Part shown: piece by piece, positions 16,244 through 25,164 of the stretch
Layout of the letters: every line of letters begins with the position of its first letter
Position numbering within the stretch: position 1 is the stretch's first letter
NCBI RefSeq assembly: GCF_943736985.1
Contig: NZ_CALSFS010000007.1
Span: 1 to 64,000, forward strand
DNA length: 64,000 nucleotides
Source of the DNA: Clostridium sp. Marseille-Q2269
GTDB taxonomy: Bacteria > Bacillota > Clostridia > Clostridiales > Clostridiaceae
Reading direction: 5' to 3'
Program-made: the position numbers and the translations under genes
Notes under the pieces: generated by a model
Told to the model about the DNA's origin: nothing
Database searches by the model: none
The model's input: the letters and a program-made list of their open reading frames with translations, nothing else

Positions 16244-18523
16244 ATGAATAAAAAAAAGTTAATGAGTCTCATTATATCTGCTGTAATAGGTTCTCAATTA
16301 ATATTAGGAACTTATAACAGTATCTATGCAGTAGATATACCAAAGGAAATTACTAATAATTTAAGTACCGATGTTAAAAATTTGTTAGATCAATTAAAAG
16401 ATGAAGAAAACCCAACAAAAATAAGAGAAATAGTAAAGGATAATATCTTTGACAGGAATATGCCTATAGAAAGCATAGAGCAAGTAATGAAACAATTTAC
16501 TAGTGTAGCAATTGGAAGCTTTTCTGCACCAGGATATGATCAAGCTAAAAATTTTATTATTTCCCCCCTTATGAATCTGCTTTGGCCTAATGGTGATAAT
16601 GACTATCTTTGGAAAGCAATGAAACCAGAAATACAAAAAATGATAAATAATTCAATAAAAGATTATGATTTTGGTCTTAAAACTCAACAAATAAGTGGTA
16701 TAAGAAGTGTGTTTGAAGATTATGCAAGCTGGCTTGGGGATGAAAACAAATCACAGTCTGAAATTCAAAGAAAATTTAGCACTTTAGATAGTTTATTTGT
16801 ACAACTTTTAGGAGAACTTAAAAGTGAAAACGCTCAAGGTGCCCATAAACTAGAATTACTTCCATTATACACTGTTACTGCTAATTTTCATTTAGTAGTA
16901 GTTAGCGATATGGTAAGACACGCTGAAGCAAGAGGTTATGATACTAATACTGTAAATGGATATAAAAATAGATTAAAAGAAAGAATTAGTGAATATACTA
17001 ATTATATTGATACAGTATACAAAGAGGGTCTAGCAAAAAGAATTCAAGACTCTTCAAGTATACAAGCTATAAATGGAGCTGGAGCCAGTGGAGACTTAAA
17101 TGACAGAGATGGAAATCATCAAAAAGAAATGACAGCTAAAAAGCAGTGGAATTACGTAAATGATTATAAAAGATTTATGCAACTTTATGTGTTAGATTTT
17201 GCTGCTTTATGGCAATATATGGACCCTGATATGTATAATAAAAATGTCAATTTCCAGATATCAAGAGAAATTTATACTGATATAGTTGGCCGTCAAGTAG
17301 GAGTTACAGATAAAAATAACATAAACTTTTCAAGAGGAAGTTATGAAGATGGCGATTATCTTGGAGAGTTCGTGGGAGCAGATATATGGAGCTATAATAG
17401 AATAGATAGGTTTACTCCTTTATATAATAGAGGAAATGTAGGGAAAAATTATTGGCCATACAGCCTTGGTGGGAGTGGTGGAGCTCGTCTTTGGCTTACT
17501 GGTAATGGAGATGTAACTGAAACTGGATTAAATAATCCTAATCCAATAACTAAAGTTGCAGCCTCTGCTGAAATTGTTCCTTGGGGGCTTCATTTTGATC
17601 ATAAAACTGCCACAGGTGAACAAAACTTTGGTTCTTGGCGTTTTGGTGGTAATGCACCAGGAGCTATCAAGACCACATACTATTCTTATGCTAACAATAA
17701 ATTATCTTCTATTCATGGCCTTGGAATAGGAAACTATCCAGGAGGAGAAAGAAATGTTTCAGGTCTTGTTTTCGGATTTAGACCAGATACTTTAACTCCA
17801 GCTAATAATTTATCTGAAAACACAATTTCTGTATTTTCCTCTCAAAAATACTTAGATAAAAAAGGTTTTTCTCCACAAATAGAGCACATACTTGGAGGAA
17901 ATGCTATGAAAACTTCTAAACAAGGAGATTTTATGACCTATTCTCTTAATTCAGAGAAGGATGGAAAATATAAAATAAGGCTTAGAGTTTCTTCTAAGAC
18001 TCCTTCTAAATTGGCTGTATATGTGGCAGGTACTAAAGTTGGTGAAATAAATGCTGATGCAACTAACACAGGAGTTCAAGGAGAATATGGCAAATATCAA
18101 ATTGTAGAAGGTCCTGAAATTAATCTTAAAGCAGGAGCTAACTTAGTTAAAATAGAGAATGCTAACGGAGGAGAATTCTCTGTATCTAATATTGAATTGG
18201 AACATATGAGAGAAGTTCCAAAGCTAATATCTATAGCAACAGTAGATCATTTACCAAATGTGGAGATAATTGAGGTTACTAAAAGTAATGGACAGTCCCC
18301 TGTATATGATATTAAAAACAAAGGATTTAGTGTAAGTAAAGGTTCTACTCTAAATATAACTATCAAAAAAACAAGTACAGACACATCACTATATAGATTA
18401 ATGGGAACTTTCGGTGGTTCTATGATGCAATTAGGTAACTCTATTTCATTATCACAAGGAGTGAATAATATTGAAGTAAAAATACCAACAGATGGTGTGC
18501 TAAAAAATATTACACTTTATTAA
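16244..18523 (+). CDS. Secreted three-domain Cry (delta-endotoxin)-like toxin
   Basis: This 759-aa protein begins with a Sec signal peptide (cleavage predicted after IYA, about residue 29). Residues ~60-330 look like Cry domain I, the pore-forming helical bundle: ANFHLVVVSDMVRHAEARG, then YKNRLKERISEYTNYI and WNYVNDYKRFMQLYVLDFAALW match the alpha-5 to alpha-7 blocks of Cry proteins. Residues ~340-530 would be the beta-prism receptor domain, ending near NTISVFSSQKYL. Residues ~550-655 resemble the carbohydrate-binding-like domain III. An extra ~100-residue beta-rich tail follows. Bt Cry proteins are intracellular crystals without a signal peptide, so this is an exported variant. Insect specificity is inference. 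Confidence 0.8.
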   Translation: MNKKKLMSLIISAVIGSQLILGTYNSIYAVDIPKEITNNLSTDVKNLLDQLKDEENPTKIREIVKDNIFDRNMPIESIEQVMKQFTSVAIGSFSAPGYDQAKNFIISPLMNLLWPNGDNDYLWKAMKPEIQKMINNSIKDYDFGLKTQQISGIRSVFEDYASWLGDENKSQSEIQRKFSTLDSLFVQLLGELKSENAQGAHKLELLPLYTVTANFHLVVVSDMVRHAEARGYDTNTVNGYKNRLKERISEYTNYIDTVYKEGLAKRIQDSSSIQAINGAGASGDLNDRDGNHQKEMTAKKQWNYVNDYKRFMQLYVLDFAALWQYMDPDMYNKNVNFQISREIYTDIVGRQVGVTDKNNINFSRGSYEDGDYLGEFVGADIWSYNRIDRFTPLYNRGNVGKNYWPYSLGGSGGARLWLTGNGDVTETGLNNPNPITKVAASAEIVPWGLHFDHKTATGEQNFGSWRFGGNAPGAIKTTYYSYANNKLSSIHGLGIGNYPGGERNVSGLVFGFRPDTLTPANNLSENTISVFSSQKYLDKKGFSPQIEHILGGNAMKTSKQGDFMTYSLNSEKDGKYKIRLRVSSKTPSKLAVYVAGTKVGEINADATNTGVQGEYGKYQIVEGPEINLKAGANLVKIENANGGEFSVSNIELEHMREVPKLISIATVDHLPNVEIIEVTKSNGQSPVYDIKNKGFSVSKGSTLNITIKKTSTDTSLYRLMGTFGGSMMQLGNSISLSQGVNNIEVKIPTDGVLKNITLY

Positions 18524-18579
18524 ATGAGATGGTTTATCTGTACAAATTTTAGTATGATTAAATAATAAATAAAAAAGAT

Positions 18580-18715
18580 TTTATTTAAAAGAAATGCCCT
18601 TGATGCAATTAGCTATAGAAATGAAAATGCGAGAGTGTAAAATAATCTGTGTAAACTCCACTACACAATTATTTTACATTTGGTCTTAACTTTGTGTAAA
18701 GAGGATTGATGTAAC
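18580..18715. mobile_element. IS256-like terminal remnant
   Basis: AGTGTAAAATAATCTGTGTA followed by AACTC, with a nearby complementary CACAATTATTTTACA and CTTTGTGTAAAG, resembles the terminal inverted repeats of IS256/mutator elements. Just before it, an open stretch reads KNALDAISYRNENARV, possibly a transposase tail. It lies directly behind the Cry-like gene. Family assignment is tentative. Confidence 0.4.
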
Positions 18716-18766
18716 TCCAAATAATATTATTAAAAGCTTTTCATTATAACATAATCTAATAAATTT

Positions 18767-18810
18767 AAAAGTGAAAGAATACCACAAAATTGAGGTATTC
18801 TTTCACTTTT
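18767..18810. terminator. Bidirectional terminator between the convergent toxin genes
   Basis: Perfect 17-bp arms AAAAGTGAAAGAATACC / GGTATTCTTTCACTTTT around a 10-nt loop, with T-runs on the plus side and A-runs on the other. It ends the 438-aa gene at 18815 and probably also the Cry-like gene. Confidence 0.9.
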
Positions 18811-18814
18811 ATTT

Positions 18815-20131
18815 TTATTTTATATTATTTCCACTATTTATGGTAGCTTGTCCTTCTTCAATATCTACAGCAGTGAACTCTCTGGTTTTTACTTCACTAG
18901 TTCTATTAAATCTATACTCTATACCATTATCTTTAGTATAGTGACTTGCTAGATCAAACTCTTTCATTCCGAAATTTTCGTTATATTGACTATTAGGAAT
19001 TTGCTCAAATGTTTCTACAAATTGATATAATCCAACTTTACGATTTGTATCTCCTTTTTCAAATACATGTCTAATATTATCTGATTCTTTTTGAGATACT
19101 GAAATAGTTCTACTAAATGTTTTAGTTAAACTATCTTGAATAGTATAGTTTATAGTTCCACTGCCTGTACCAATTTTACTGGCACCAATATTTCCACTTA
19201 TTGAAAGGCTAGTTCCTGCAGTTTTTGCAATACTAATAGCTTCTCCTTTATCTACGCCATAAGTTGTATCCTTTGTTAGATTAGTGCTTTGATTTTTTCC
19301 TAAGGTAGTACCTATACATAATTGCCAGTAAGATCTATTAATTACCTTTGTTCCTTTTACCATAGGATCATTAGCATTTATTAAAACACTGTACAAAACA
19401 TCCCCTTTTTTATAATATCCATCAGGTAAGCTTTTAGCATCTTTATATACATTTCCATCTTTATCCATATATCCTTCTATTTTTGTGTGGGCTAACATGG
19501 TAAGGTCAATTGAGTAACGTGGTTTATAAGTAGATTCAAAATAATCTACAGCGTTTGCATCGTAGCAAATACCATCCTTTATTTCTTTATCTTCTTGAGC
19601 TATTATATCAATTATAACCACATCAGGAGAACTTTCTACCTCTCTAACCTTTACTTTTTCAGGAAGTCCTGAATTGTACCAATTAGGATTTTGAACTAAA
19701 GGTATACTTTCAGAATTTTTGTAAGTATTACTTAATCTTTTTTGTTCTCTTTCTACTTTAATTTCTGTAACTTCTGTAATTCTTTTTCTAAGACTTTGAG
19801 TTTTATTTTTTATTTCCACAACTAACGGATCCCATGTATTTAATTGGTGTTTTTTAACTAAATCCCTTCTTACCTGAACTACATCATTTAATACTTTGTT
19901 CATTTCTATAAGATTTTCAGTAGAAATAACACTATATACCTTTCTCATGGCCTCATTGACCATTTCTACTGGTGTTTTGCTTTCATTATTAACAGCAGTA
20001 TTTGTATTTGGGTCATTATTATTTGTGTCATTACTGGCAAAAGCTTGTGTCGCTGAATTGGCTACCAAAATAGTTAATACAGTGGCAGTTGTTAAAACTT
20101 TCTTTAATTTTTCATTCTTTTTGTTTAACAT
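18815..20131 (-). CDS. Secreted protein, candidate beta-pore-forming (aerolysin-like) toxin
   Basis: This 438-aa protein has a signal peptide (cleavage near TQAFA, about residue 32), an Asn/Thr-rich linker, then a helical segment to about residue 135. Residues ~260-350 form long Ser/Thr-rich alternating beta strands (around TTLGKNQSTNLTKDTTYGVD and SLSISGNIGASKIGTGSGT), the pattern of the insertion hairpin and core strands of aerolysin/ETX-MTX2 pore formers. I cannot assign it to a named family. It has one Cys in the exported part near residue 189 and another near 272. It is convergent with the Cry-like gene and shares its terminator, suggesting joint acquisition. It could also be an adhesin or an immunity-like exoprotein. 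Confidence 0.55.
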   Translation of the reverse strand: MLNKKNEKLKKVLTTATVLTILVANSATQAFASNDTNNNDPNTNTAVNNESKTPVEMVNEAMRKVYSVISTENLIEMNKVLNDVVQVRRDLVKKHQLNTWDPLVVEIKNKTQSLRKRITEVTEIKVEREQKRLSNTYKNSESIPLVQNPNWYNSGLPEKVKVREVESSPDVVIIDIIAQEDKEIKDGICYDANAVDYFESTYKPRYSIDLTMLAHTKIEGYMDKDGNVYKDAKSLPDGYYKKGDVLYSVLINANDPMVKGTKVINRSYWQLCIGTTLGKNQSTNLTKDTTYGVDKGEAISIAKTAGTSLSISGNIGASKIGTGSGTINYTIQDSLTKTFSRTISVSQKESDNIRHVFEKGDTNRKVGLYQFVETFEQIPNSQYNENFGMKEFDLASHYTKDNGIEYRFNRTSEVKTREFTAVDIEEGQATINSGNNIK

Positions 20132-20515
20132 GTTTTTACCATTCCTTTCACTTTTTCTTAAATTATACTAAAATGATATCAATAAAATCCAGAATTGTAA
20201 ACACATTTCATTACATTTATTTTAAATTTTTCAATAAATTTCAATATTATATGGACTATTTTCGAGACTTTATGACAATAAAATACATTTCTTAAAATGA
20301 TTTGTAGAGTTGTATGACTAATTAACTAATTAAGAATAGAGTAAATATATAGACTATTCATATATTTATCGGAATTATTGATAAAAAATCAACAACAAAA
20401 TTATGTTTTTATTGATATAAATAAACATTATTACACTAAAATAACTCTATAATTATTTCCAATAGCTATAAATCTTATTATTTATATAAAAACCATATTA
20501 TTTATATATTAAGAA
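20132..20515. other. Intergenic region upstream of the 438-aa exoprotein gene
   Basis: No gene is seen. It contains the AT-rich promoter side of the 18815-20131 gene; no clear operator was found. Confidence 0.5.
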
Positions 20516-20934
20516 TACTAGGTATAGGCTTCTCATTATATGGTGTGATCTGGATGGGAGTAGAAAAATATTCTGATCTTCCATTCTTTTATGGAAAAAG
20601 CAAAGTGCAGGTTCCAATGCTAATGGGGTGTTTGTCTATTCATCAGGAATTGTTATGATATCTCATTCTTTTTTACAAACTATAATTCTTATATTGATTT
20701 TTGCCCCAATAATTTCTATTGAACGATATGTTATTGAATCCAAGAGAAGAAAAATTTCTTTGGCAACAAGGAATAGCTTCTGAGGATTTCAAATATAAAG
20801 GCAAAGGATTATTCTCAAATGGCGTAAAAAAAGTTTATTCTAAAGATGGTATAATAAAAAAAGGTGAACCAATTATGGTAGTGGCAATAGCTGGATTTGA
20901 TCTAATTATAAAAAAAGCAACCGTTGCAAAATAA
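20516..20934 (+). pseudogene. NfeD-like membrane protein remnant
   Basis: A hydrophobic stretch (GIGFSLYGVIWMGVEKYSD, then MISHSFLQTIILILIFAPII) runs in two frames. The last ~55 codons (20770-20934) read like an NfeD C-terminal OB domain: QGIASEDFKYKGKGLFSNG, then SKDGIIKKGEPIMVVAI. Frame changes occur near 20625 and near a poly-A run at 20750. It appears to be a decayed single gene. Confidence 0.5.
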
Positions 20935-21667
20935 AATTGAAAATTAATTGTAATTTAGGAGTACCCCATTATAATGAAAAATTTTTTAATTAATTACAGC
21001 TTTCTGTGATAATATACAAATTCACAGAAAGCTTATTTTTTATGTATTCTTTACAATGATCCTATTAATATGCATTCTTCACTATGCTTCTACTAATATA
21101 ATAGATTTTCCATTAATTTAATGTTGAACCTATGATTTTATAAACTAAATTCGTCATGCACAATAAAATAAATGCATCCTATATAATAAAACAAATTCAT
21201 CCTATACAATAAAATAAATCCATTCTATACAATAAAACAAATTCACCTTGGAAAATAACGCAATTTAAGAAATCCCCCTAATAAATTTAAGTAAATATAT
21301 GTAATTTTAATATTAAATATAATTATATATAAAAATTTATTAAAAATATAATAATTTATAATAAAGATTTAGAAAATTCTTACGACTATAAAATAGAAAT
21401 ACAAATAAAATATACCAAAAGCCTATTAAGAAAGTTTATATTATCAATATTTGTAAACGTATTCTTTTTATAGGTTTAGGCATATGGGCTATCAAATTTT
21501 TTTATTCTATATAGATCTAATAAAAAAACTAACTCATTATTTAATTAAATATACCTAAGCAATGTATATGGTAATATTTTATAACCTTATTAAAAATCCT
21601 ATTACACAGCATTAACTAGAATAAATTTTATAAAAAATAAATTAACAATATATTAGGGGGTATACAA
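20935..21667. other. Long gene-free region upstream of phospholipase C
   Basis: No gene is seen in 733 nt. It holds a small hairpin near 20999-21035 (AGCTTTCTGTGA pairing with TCACAGAAAGCT, a likely terminator) and the 23-bp tandem repeat at 21161-21252. The stretch 21290-21650 is extremely AT-rich. Confidence 0.7.
21161..21252. repeat. Four tandem 23-bp repeats
   Basis: Four consecutive units start at 21161, 21184, 21207 and 21230, each built on CAATAAAACAAATTC plus CATCCTATA; the fourth is degenerate at its end. The spacing is about two helical turns with an A-tract in each unit, so the A-tracts are phased. This may bend DNA upstream of the PLC gene or serve as an iteron-like protein-binding array. 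Confidence 0.85.
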
Positions 21668-22933
21668 ATGAAAAGAACCAAAGCAATAATTAGTTTTTTA
21701 TTATCAACAGTGATTACTCTTACAGTTAATGTATCAGTACTAGCTTTTCAGCCAACCAGTCATTGTACATTAATTGAAGAAATATCAAAGGATCTGCCAA
21801 AAGAAAGTTTAATTGCCAAGGCAATAAACACATATCCTAATGTGGCAAATTGGGGTGCAAATGCTCCAGATTTACCTTATCTGCAACCTGGACAAGTTCT
21901 TGAACGCTCTCCTTGGGCAGATAGATTTCATTATTATAAAGTAGGTACTTTTGCGTCAACACAACTAAAGAAAGCATTAGATTCTAAAGATCTAAAAAAT
22001 ATAGCTTTTGCAGCAGGATGGGTTTCACATATAACTGGTGATTTAGCTTGTCATGGGGTATTTGTTAATGCAGAATGTGGGGTATATCTTCATAATGATT
22101 GTACAAGAGGCCTTCATAAAGAATTAGAAAATAACGCTGAAATATATATTTTCACTAAATTTGGTGGAAATAAAATTTCAGATTACAATAAAACAACCAT
22201 ATCTAATAAATTTAATAATTCTGGTGATATTCCTTTTGCATTTATGAATGAAGTTACAAATGAAGTATATGGACAATCCTCTAGTGAAACAGAAGAATCT
22301 ATGTGGACCAAAGCCCTTCAATTAGGTATTAACACTGGAATAGGATATAATTATATTGATTACGAAAATTCTCAAAAAATACTATCCCAAAATAATAGAA
22401 TATCTAGACTTGAAAGTGCTTTTGAACAAGCAAAAAAACATGGGGTTACCCTTTTGACTCAAGCAGAATCTGGTGACTATTCAGGATTTACAGATAGATG
22501 GAACTTGGATGTTGGCTTAAGTAAATCCCCTATGAGCTCTCTTACTGTTACTGTAGAAACTGGTAAATCCCTAGGCGCTGGCACTGATGACCATATCTAT
22601 TTTTCTGTTGAATTGAAAGATAGTACAGTTAAAGAATGGAAACTGGATAAAGTCAATTATAATGATTTCGAATATGGAGATTCTGATGAATACTATTTAT
22701 ATATAAATGATATAAACTTTAATCCTAAAGATGTGGCAAAAACTTATTTAACTAAGAAAAATGTATCTAGCATAGGTGCTGATTGGTATTTAAAAGGATT
22801 CAATGTTAACGTTAATGGTATGGATGTAGTAGAAAAAGAATCCAATAAGTGGATTGACTCCAGCAATAACAAAGAAATTGTAAATGTTGATTGGAGTAAC
22901 GTAACTAACACATCTGACCCTTCCATTGAATAA
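21668..22933 (+). CDS. Zinc-dependent phospholipase C with PLAT domain (alpha-toxin-related)
   Basis: This 421-aa secreted enzyme has a signal peptide cleaved near residue 26. The catalytic domain (~28-270) shows the zinc-site pattern of clostridial alpha-toxin/PC-PLC: Asp68 in NAPDLP, His121-xxx-Asp125-xxx-His129 and His150-xxx-Glu154, with a further His88. Residues ~290-410 are a PLAT/C2-like membrane-binding domain; AGTDDHIYFSVELKD closely matches the alpha-toxin C-domain (AGTDDYMYFG). Unlike alpha-toxin the mature N-terminus does not begin with the zinc-binding Trp, and a His in PTSHC may substitute. It would hydrolyse phosphatidylcholine or sphingomyelin and may be haemolytic. A GGGGG-rich ribosome site precedes the ATG. 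Confidence 0.88.
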   Translation: MKRTKAIISFLLSTVITLTVNVSVLAFQPTSHCTLIEEISKDLPKESLIAKAINTYPNVANWGANAPDLPYLQPGQVLERSPWADRFHYYKVGTFASTQLKKALDSKDLKNIAFAAGWVSHITGDLACHGVFVNAECGVYLHNDCTRGLHKELENNAEIYIFTKFGGNKISDYNKTTISNKFNNSGDIPFAFMNEVTNEVYGQSSSETEESMWTKALQLGINTGIGYNYIDYENSQKILSQNNRISRLESAFEQAKKHGVTLLTQAESGDYSGFTDRWNLDVGLSKSPMSSLTVTVETGKSLGAGTDDHIYFSVELKDSTVKEWKLDKVNYNDFEYGDSDEYYLYINDINFNPKDVAKTYLTKKNVSSIGADWYLKGFNVNVNGMDVVEKESNKWIDSSNNKEIVNVDWSNVTNTSDPSIE

Positions 22934-22991
22934 CTTCATATATTTATATGTAAGATGACATTACATGACATTACATGAAGGAGGCATTAAA

Positions 22992-23273
22992 ATGAATAGA
23001 ACTTTTTTTAAAGTTTTAAATTATATATGCGTAATTTTACCTATATGTAGTATATTCATATTTGTAAACTATTTTTGTAAAATAATTCCATTTATAAAAC
23101 TAAATAATATTTCTCTTTATATTCCCCTATATATATCAATAATTGGCATTATTATCTGCATTATAACTTTAATTCTTAATAATTCTAAAATAGTTAAAAT
23201 AGCTTTAACAATTAATATCTTTATCGTTTTATTATATTTCCTATTTTTATTCACAGCAAAAATAGGTGGTTAA
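22992..23273 (+). CDS. Small three-helix membrane protein
   Basis: 93 aa from ATG 22992 (AAGGAGG 7 nt upstream; the longer frame from 22965 includes the ribosome site). Three hydrophobic helices cover most of the sequence. No family recognised. It is 58 nt after the PLC gene on the same strand, so it may be co-transcribed. Confidence 0.65.
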   Translation: MNRTFFKVLNYICVILPICSIFIFVNYFCKIIPFIKLNNISLYIPLYISIIGIIICIITLILNNSKIVKIALTINIFIVLLYFLFLFTAKIGG

Positions 23274-23370
23274 TATTCTAATAATATTTACTGATAAAAT
23301 TTTCTTATATTAAATCAAAAGAAAATAAATAGATTAATATATTAATTAATCCATTATACTACTTAAAATG

Positions 23371-23416
23371 ACTTTAGCAATGATATTTGGCTAAGTTAAA
23401 CTTTCAGCCAATGTTA
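23371..23416. repeat. Dispersed intergenic repeat, partial copy
   Basis: GCTAAGTTAAACTTTCAGCC matches the end of the repeats at 2531-2602 and 24925-24995 with one difference. Confidence 0.5.
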
Positions 23417-23506
23417 TAACAATCTATAAAAATATTAAAGCTTACCTTCTCTTATAGAAATGTAAATTAAGATCTCAAATAATAATAAAGCATATAAAAA
23501 CTTTAA

Positions 23507-23540
23507 AGAGAAAGGCCTTAAATTAAGACCTTTCTTTTTT
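23507..23540. terminator. Terminator downstream of the PLC region
   Basis: AGAAAGGCCTTAA and TTAAGACCTTTCT pair with one mismatch and a 1-nt centre, followed by a T-run on the plus strand. It also lies downstream of the minus-strand YvrJ gene. Confidence 0.7.
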
Positions 23541-23556
23541 GGTGCTCCGTAGCATT

Positions 23557-23691
23557 TTATAATCTTTTAGTGTAATCATTGAAAGCCTTAATTAAATCAT
23601 CCAGCTTTTTCTCAATTCTAACCAAAAGATATACACTAACTGCTACTGGGAATCCTACATTACTTATAAGCTGTACAATGTTGTCATACAT
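23557..23691 (-). CDS. YvrJ family small membrane protein
   Basis: This 44-aa gene starts at ATG 23691 after AGGTGGTGGG. The product reads MYDNIVQLISNVGFPVAVSV, one membrane helix, then RIEKKLDDLIKAF, which is the YvrJ family pattern. These proteins of unknown function commonly accompany DUF1659 and DUF2922 genes, which occur at 12482-12955 in this window. Confidence 0.85.
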   Translation of the reverse strand: MYDNIVQLISNVGFPVAVSVYLLVRIEKKLDDLIKAFNDYTKRL

Positions 23692-23944
23692 ATTCCCACC
23701 ACCTTTAAGTAGAGAATCCCAATCTATCATTTACTGAGAATCACTTACTTAGATTAAATACAAATCTGAGTTACATTTCCTATACTCATATTTATATATG
23801 CTTTTTAAACCTATTTTGTATTTTATATTATATTATTTTTTATATTATATAGAAATGATATAATGTAATTGGTAACAAATTACATACATAATACTATAAC
23901 AATATCTATAAAATACACACTTACTAAAACTAGGAGGATAAATC

Positions 23945-24493
23945 ATGCTTTTTAAAAGAACAATTAAATGGATTTTTTTAATTATTATGTCTTTAGGATT
24001 AATTGGTTGTAGATTTGTTAAACCTATAAATCCAAGTAAAGCCCTTGAGGAATACCCTATTCCTAAAAACTCATTAGATAAAATAATTAATGAACATGTA
24101 GAGCCAATATCTGTAAAACCTTCTTTCGGTGGCAAACCCTTTTGTAATTATACAATAATAGGCTCAGATAAAAATAACAATACAATTAAAATATATCTTA
24201 TTTTACTAGCTCAAGAATATTATATTAAAGATGATAAATTGGTTGAGGGTACAGGTGGAGAATTTGATGGAATTCTTACAATAAAACAAGAAAATAATAA
24301 TTACAAATTCATAGACTGTAATATATCACAACAAATACAAACTGAAGAATCTATTAAGATATTTCCTAAGCATATTAGAAAAAAAGCACTTAAAATACAT
24401 ATGGAATCTTCTTCTAGTGATTCCTCAATAAAAAAGATTGAAAAAAAGGCTGAAACTTATTTCAAAAAAACTGTGGTTAAAACATATATGTGA
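23945..24493 (+). CDS. Hypothetical lipoprotein
   Basis: This 182-aa protein has a lipoprotein signal: a hydrophobic N-terminus ending in the lipobox LIGC (Cys22). The mature part is polar with a beta-rich middle (~60-140) and a Ser/Lys-rich tail. AGGAGG lies 8 nt before the ATG. It resembles small DUF4829-type or other clostridial lipoproteins, but I cannot assign it. It would be anchored outside the membrane. Confidence 0.75.
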   Translation: MLFKRTIKWIFLIIMSLGLIGCRFVKPINPSKALEEYPIPKNSLDKIINEHVEPISVKPSFGGKPFCNYTIIGSDKNNNTIKIYLILLAQEYYIKDDKLVEGTGGEFDGILTIKQENNNYKFIDCNISQQIQTEESIKIFPKHIRKKALKIHMESSSSDSSIKKIEKKAETYFKKTVVKTYM

Positions 24494-24505
24494 AAAGTAA
24501 GCACC

Positions 24506-24847
24506 TGTCTTGCTACTGGTGGTGACTTTGTATTTTCAGTTGAGCATCCTATATTTACATCCTATGGAACACAGGATTGGTATTATGATGATAATGGAGA
24601 TATAATGCATTGTCCTGTGGATAGATATTTTACAGAGGGAATTAGAAAATCTAATTTTTTAGGCACAGATGTTATGAAATACCATAAAACCCTAACTACT
24701 TATATAAATGGATTAATTAAATCTAGTTTTGAAATAATAAAACTTGTGGAACCAGAACCAGAAGAATCTATGTTAAAAGATAATGTTGAAATGCAAAATG
24801 AATTACGTAGACCAATGATGCTACTTATTTCAGCTAAAAAGAAATAA
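24506..24847 (+). pseudogene. C-terminal fragment of a SAM-dependent methyltransferase
   Basis: The frame reads GGDFVFSVEHPIFTSYGTQDW, then GTDVMKYHKTLTTYINGLI and LRRPMMLLISAKK, the C-terminal third of a common clostridial class I methyltransferase. The SAM-binding half is absent and no start or ribosome site is present. It directly abuts the lipoprotein stop, so a deletion joined them. Confidence 0.75.
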
Positions 24848-24924
24848 TTGTTATTTATAACACACATAAACTCTGTTGTTTAGGCTTTATGATAGATTTA
24901 AAATTTTTGTTTCTAGTTAATAAA

Positions 24925-24995
24925 TTAATCTATTGTGCTAGTTAAGGTAGCTTTAAAAATCATATTTTGCTAAGTTAAACTTTGAGCCAATCTTA
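24925..24995. repeat. Dispersed intergenic repeat, copy B
   Basis: Matches copy A at 2531-2602: both contain AATCTATTG, AGCTTTA and CTAAGTTAAACTTTGAGCCA in the same order and spacing. Confidence 0.65.
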
Positions 24996-25031
24996 ATTTT
25001 CATAAGCTGAATAGGACGTTCAGCTTATGCC

Positions 25032-25114
25032 TACTGATAGGAAATCAGATTAGGTATGTTAGGAAATTTTAAATAAGCTAATATTACTGTCAGTTAATTT
25101 ACCGTTGGTTTAAT
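25032..25114. repeat. Second dispersed repeat, copy 1
   Basis: Matches 59192-59281: both have AAATAAGCTAATATT followed by GCTGTCAGTT or ACTGTCAGTT, then a GTTRGTTTAAT end. Together with copy B it may form one ~190-bp degraded MITE. Confidence 0.6.
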
Positions 25115-25164
25115 ATGCAAAATATGATCATGTAAGCTTAGTTTAACTAGCACAAGGAGTTAAA

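Larger units (their letters stand above)
24848..25164. other. Intergenic region made mostly of dispersed repeats
   Basis: Holds two repeat blocks (24925-24995 and 25032-25114) flanking an 11-bp perfect hairpin CATAAGCTGAA / TTCAGCTTATG (25008-25029). No gene. Confidence 0.6.

Noticed and set aside
20089-20295. 68-codon plus-strand frame upstream of the pore-former-like gene
   Set aside because: Covers the promoter and signal-peptide region of the opposite-strand gene; no ribosome site or family match.
21161-21252. CRISPR-like array
   Set aside because: The 23-bp units are directly adjacent without unique spacers, and no cas genes are present; it is a tandem repeat.
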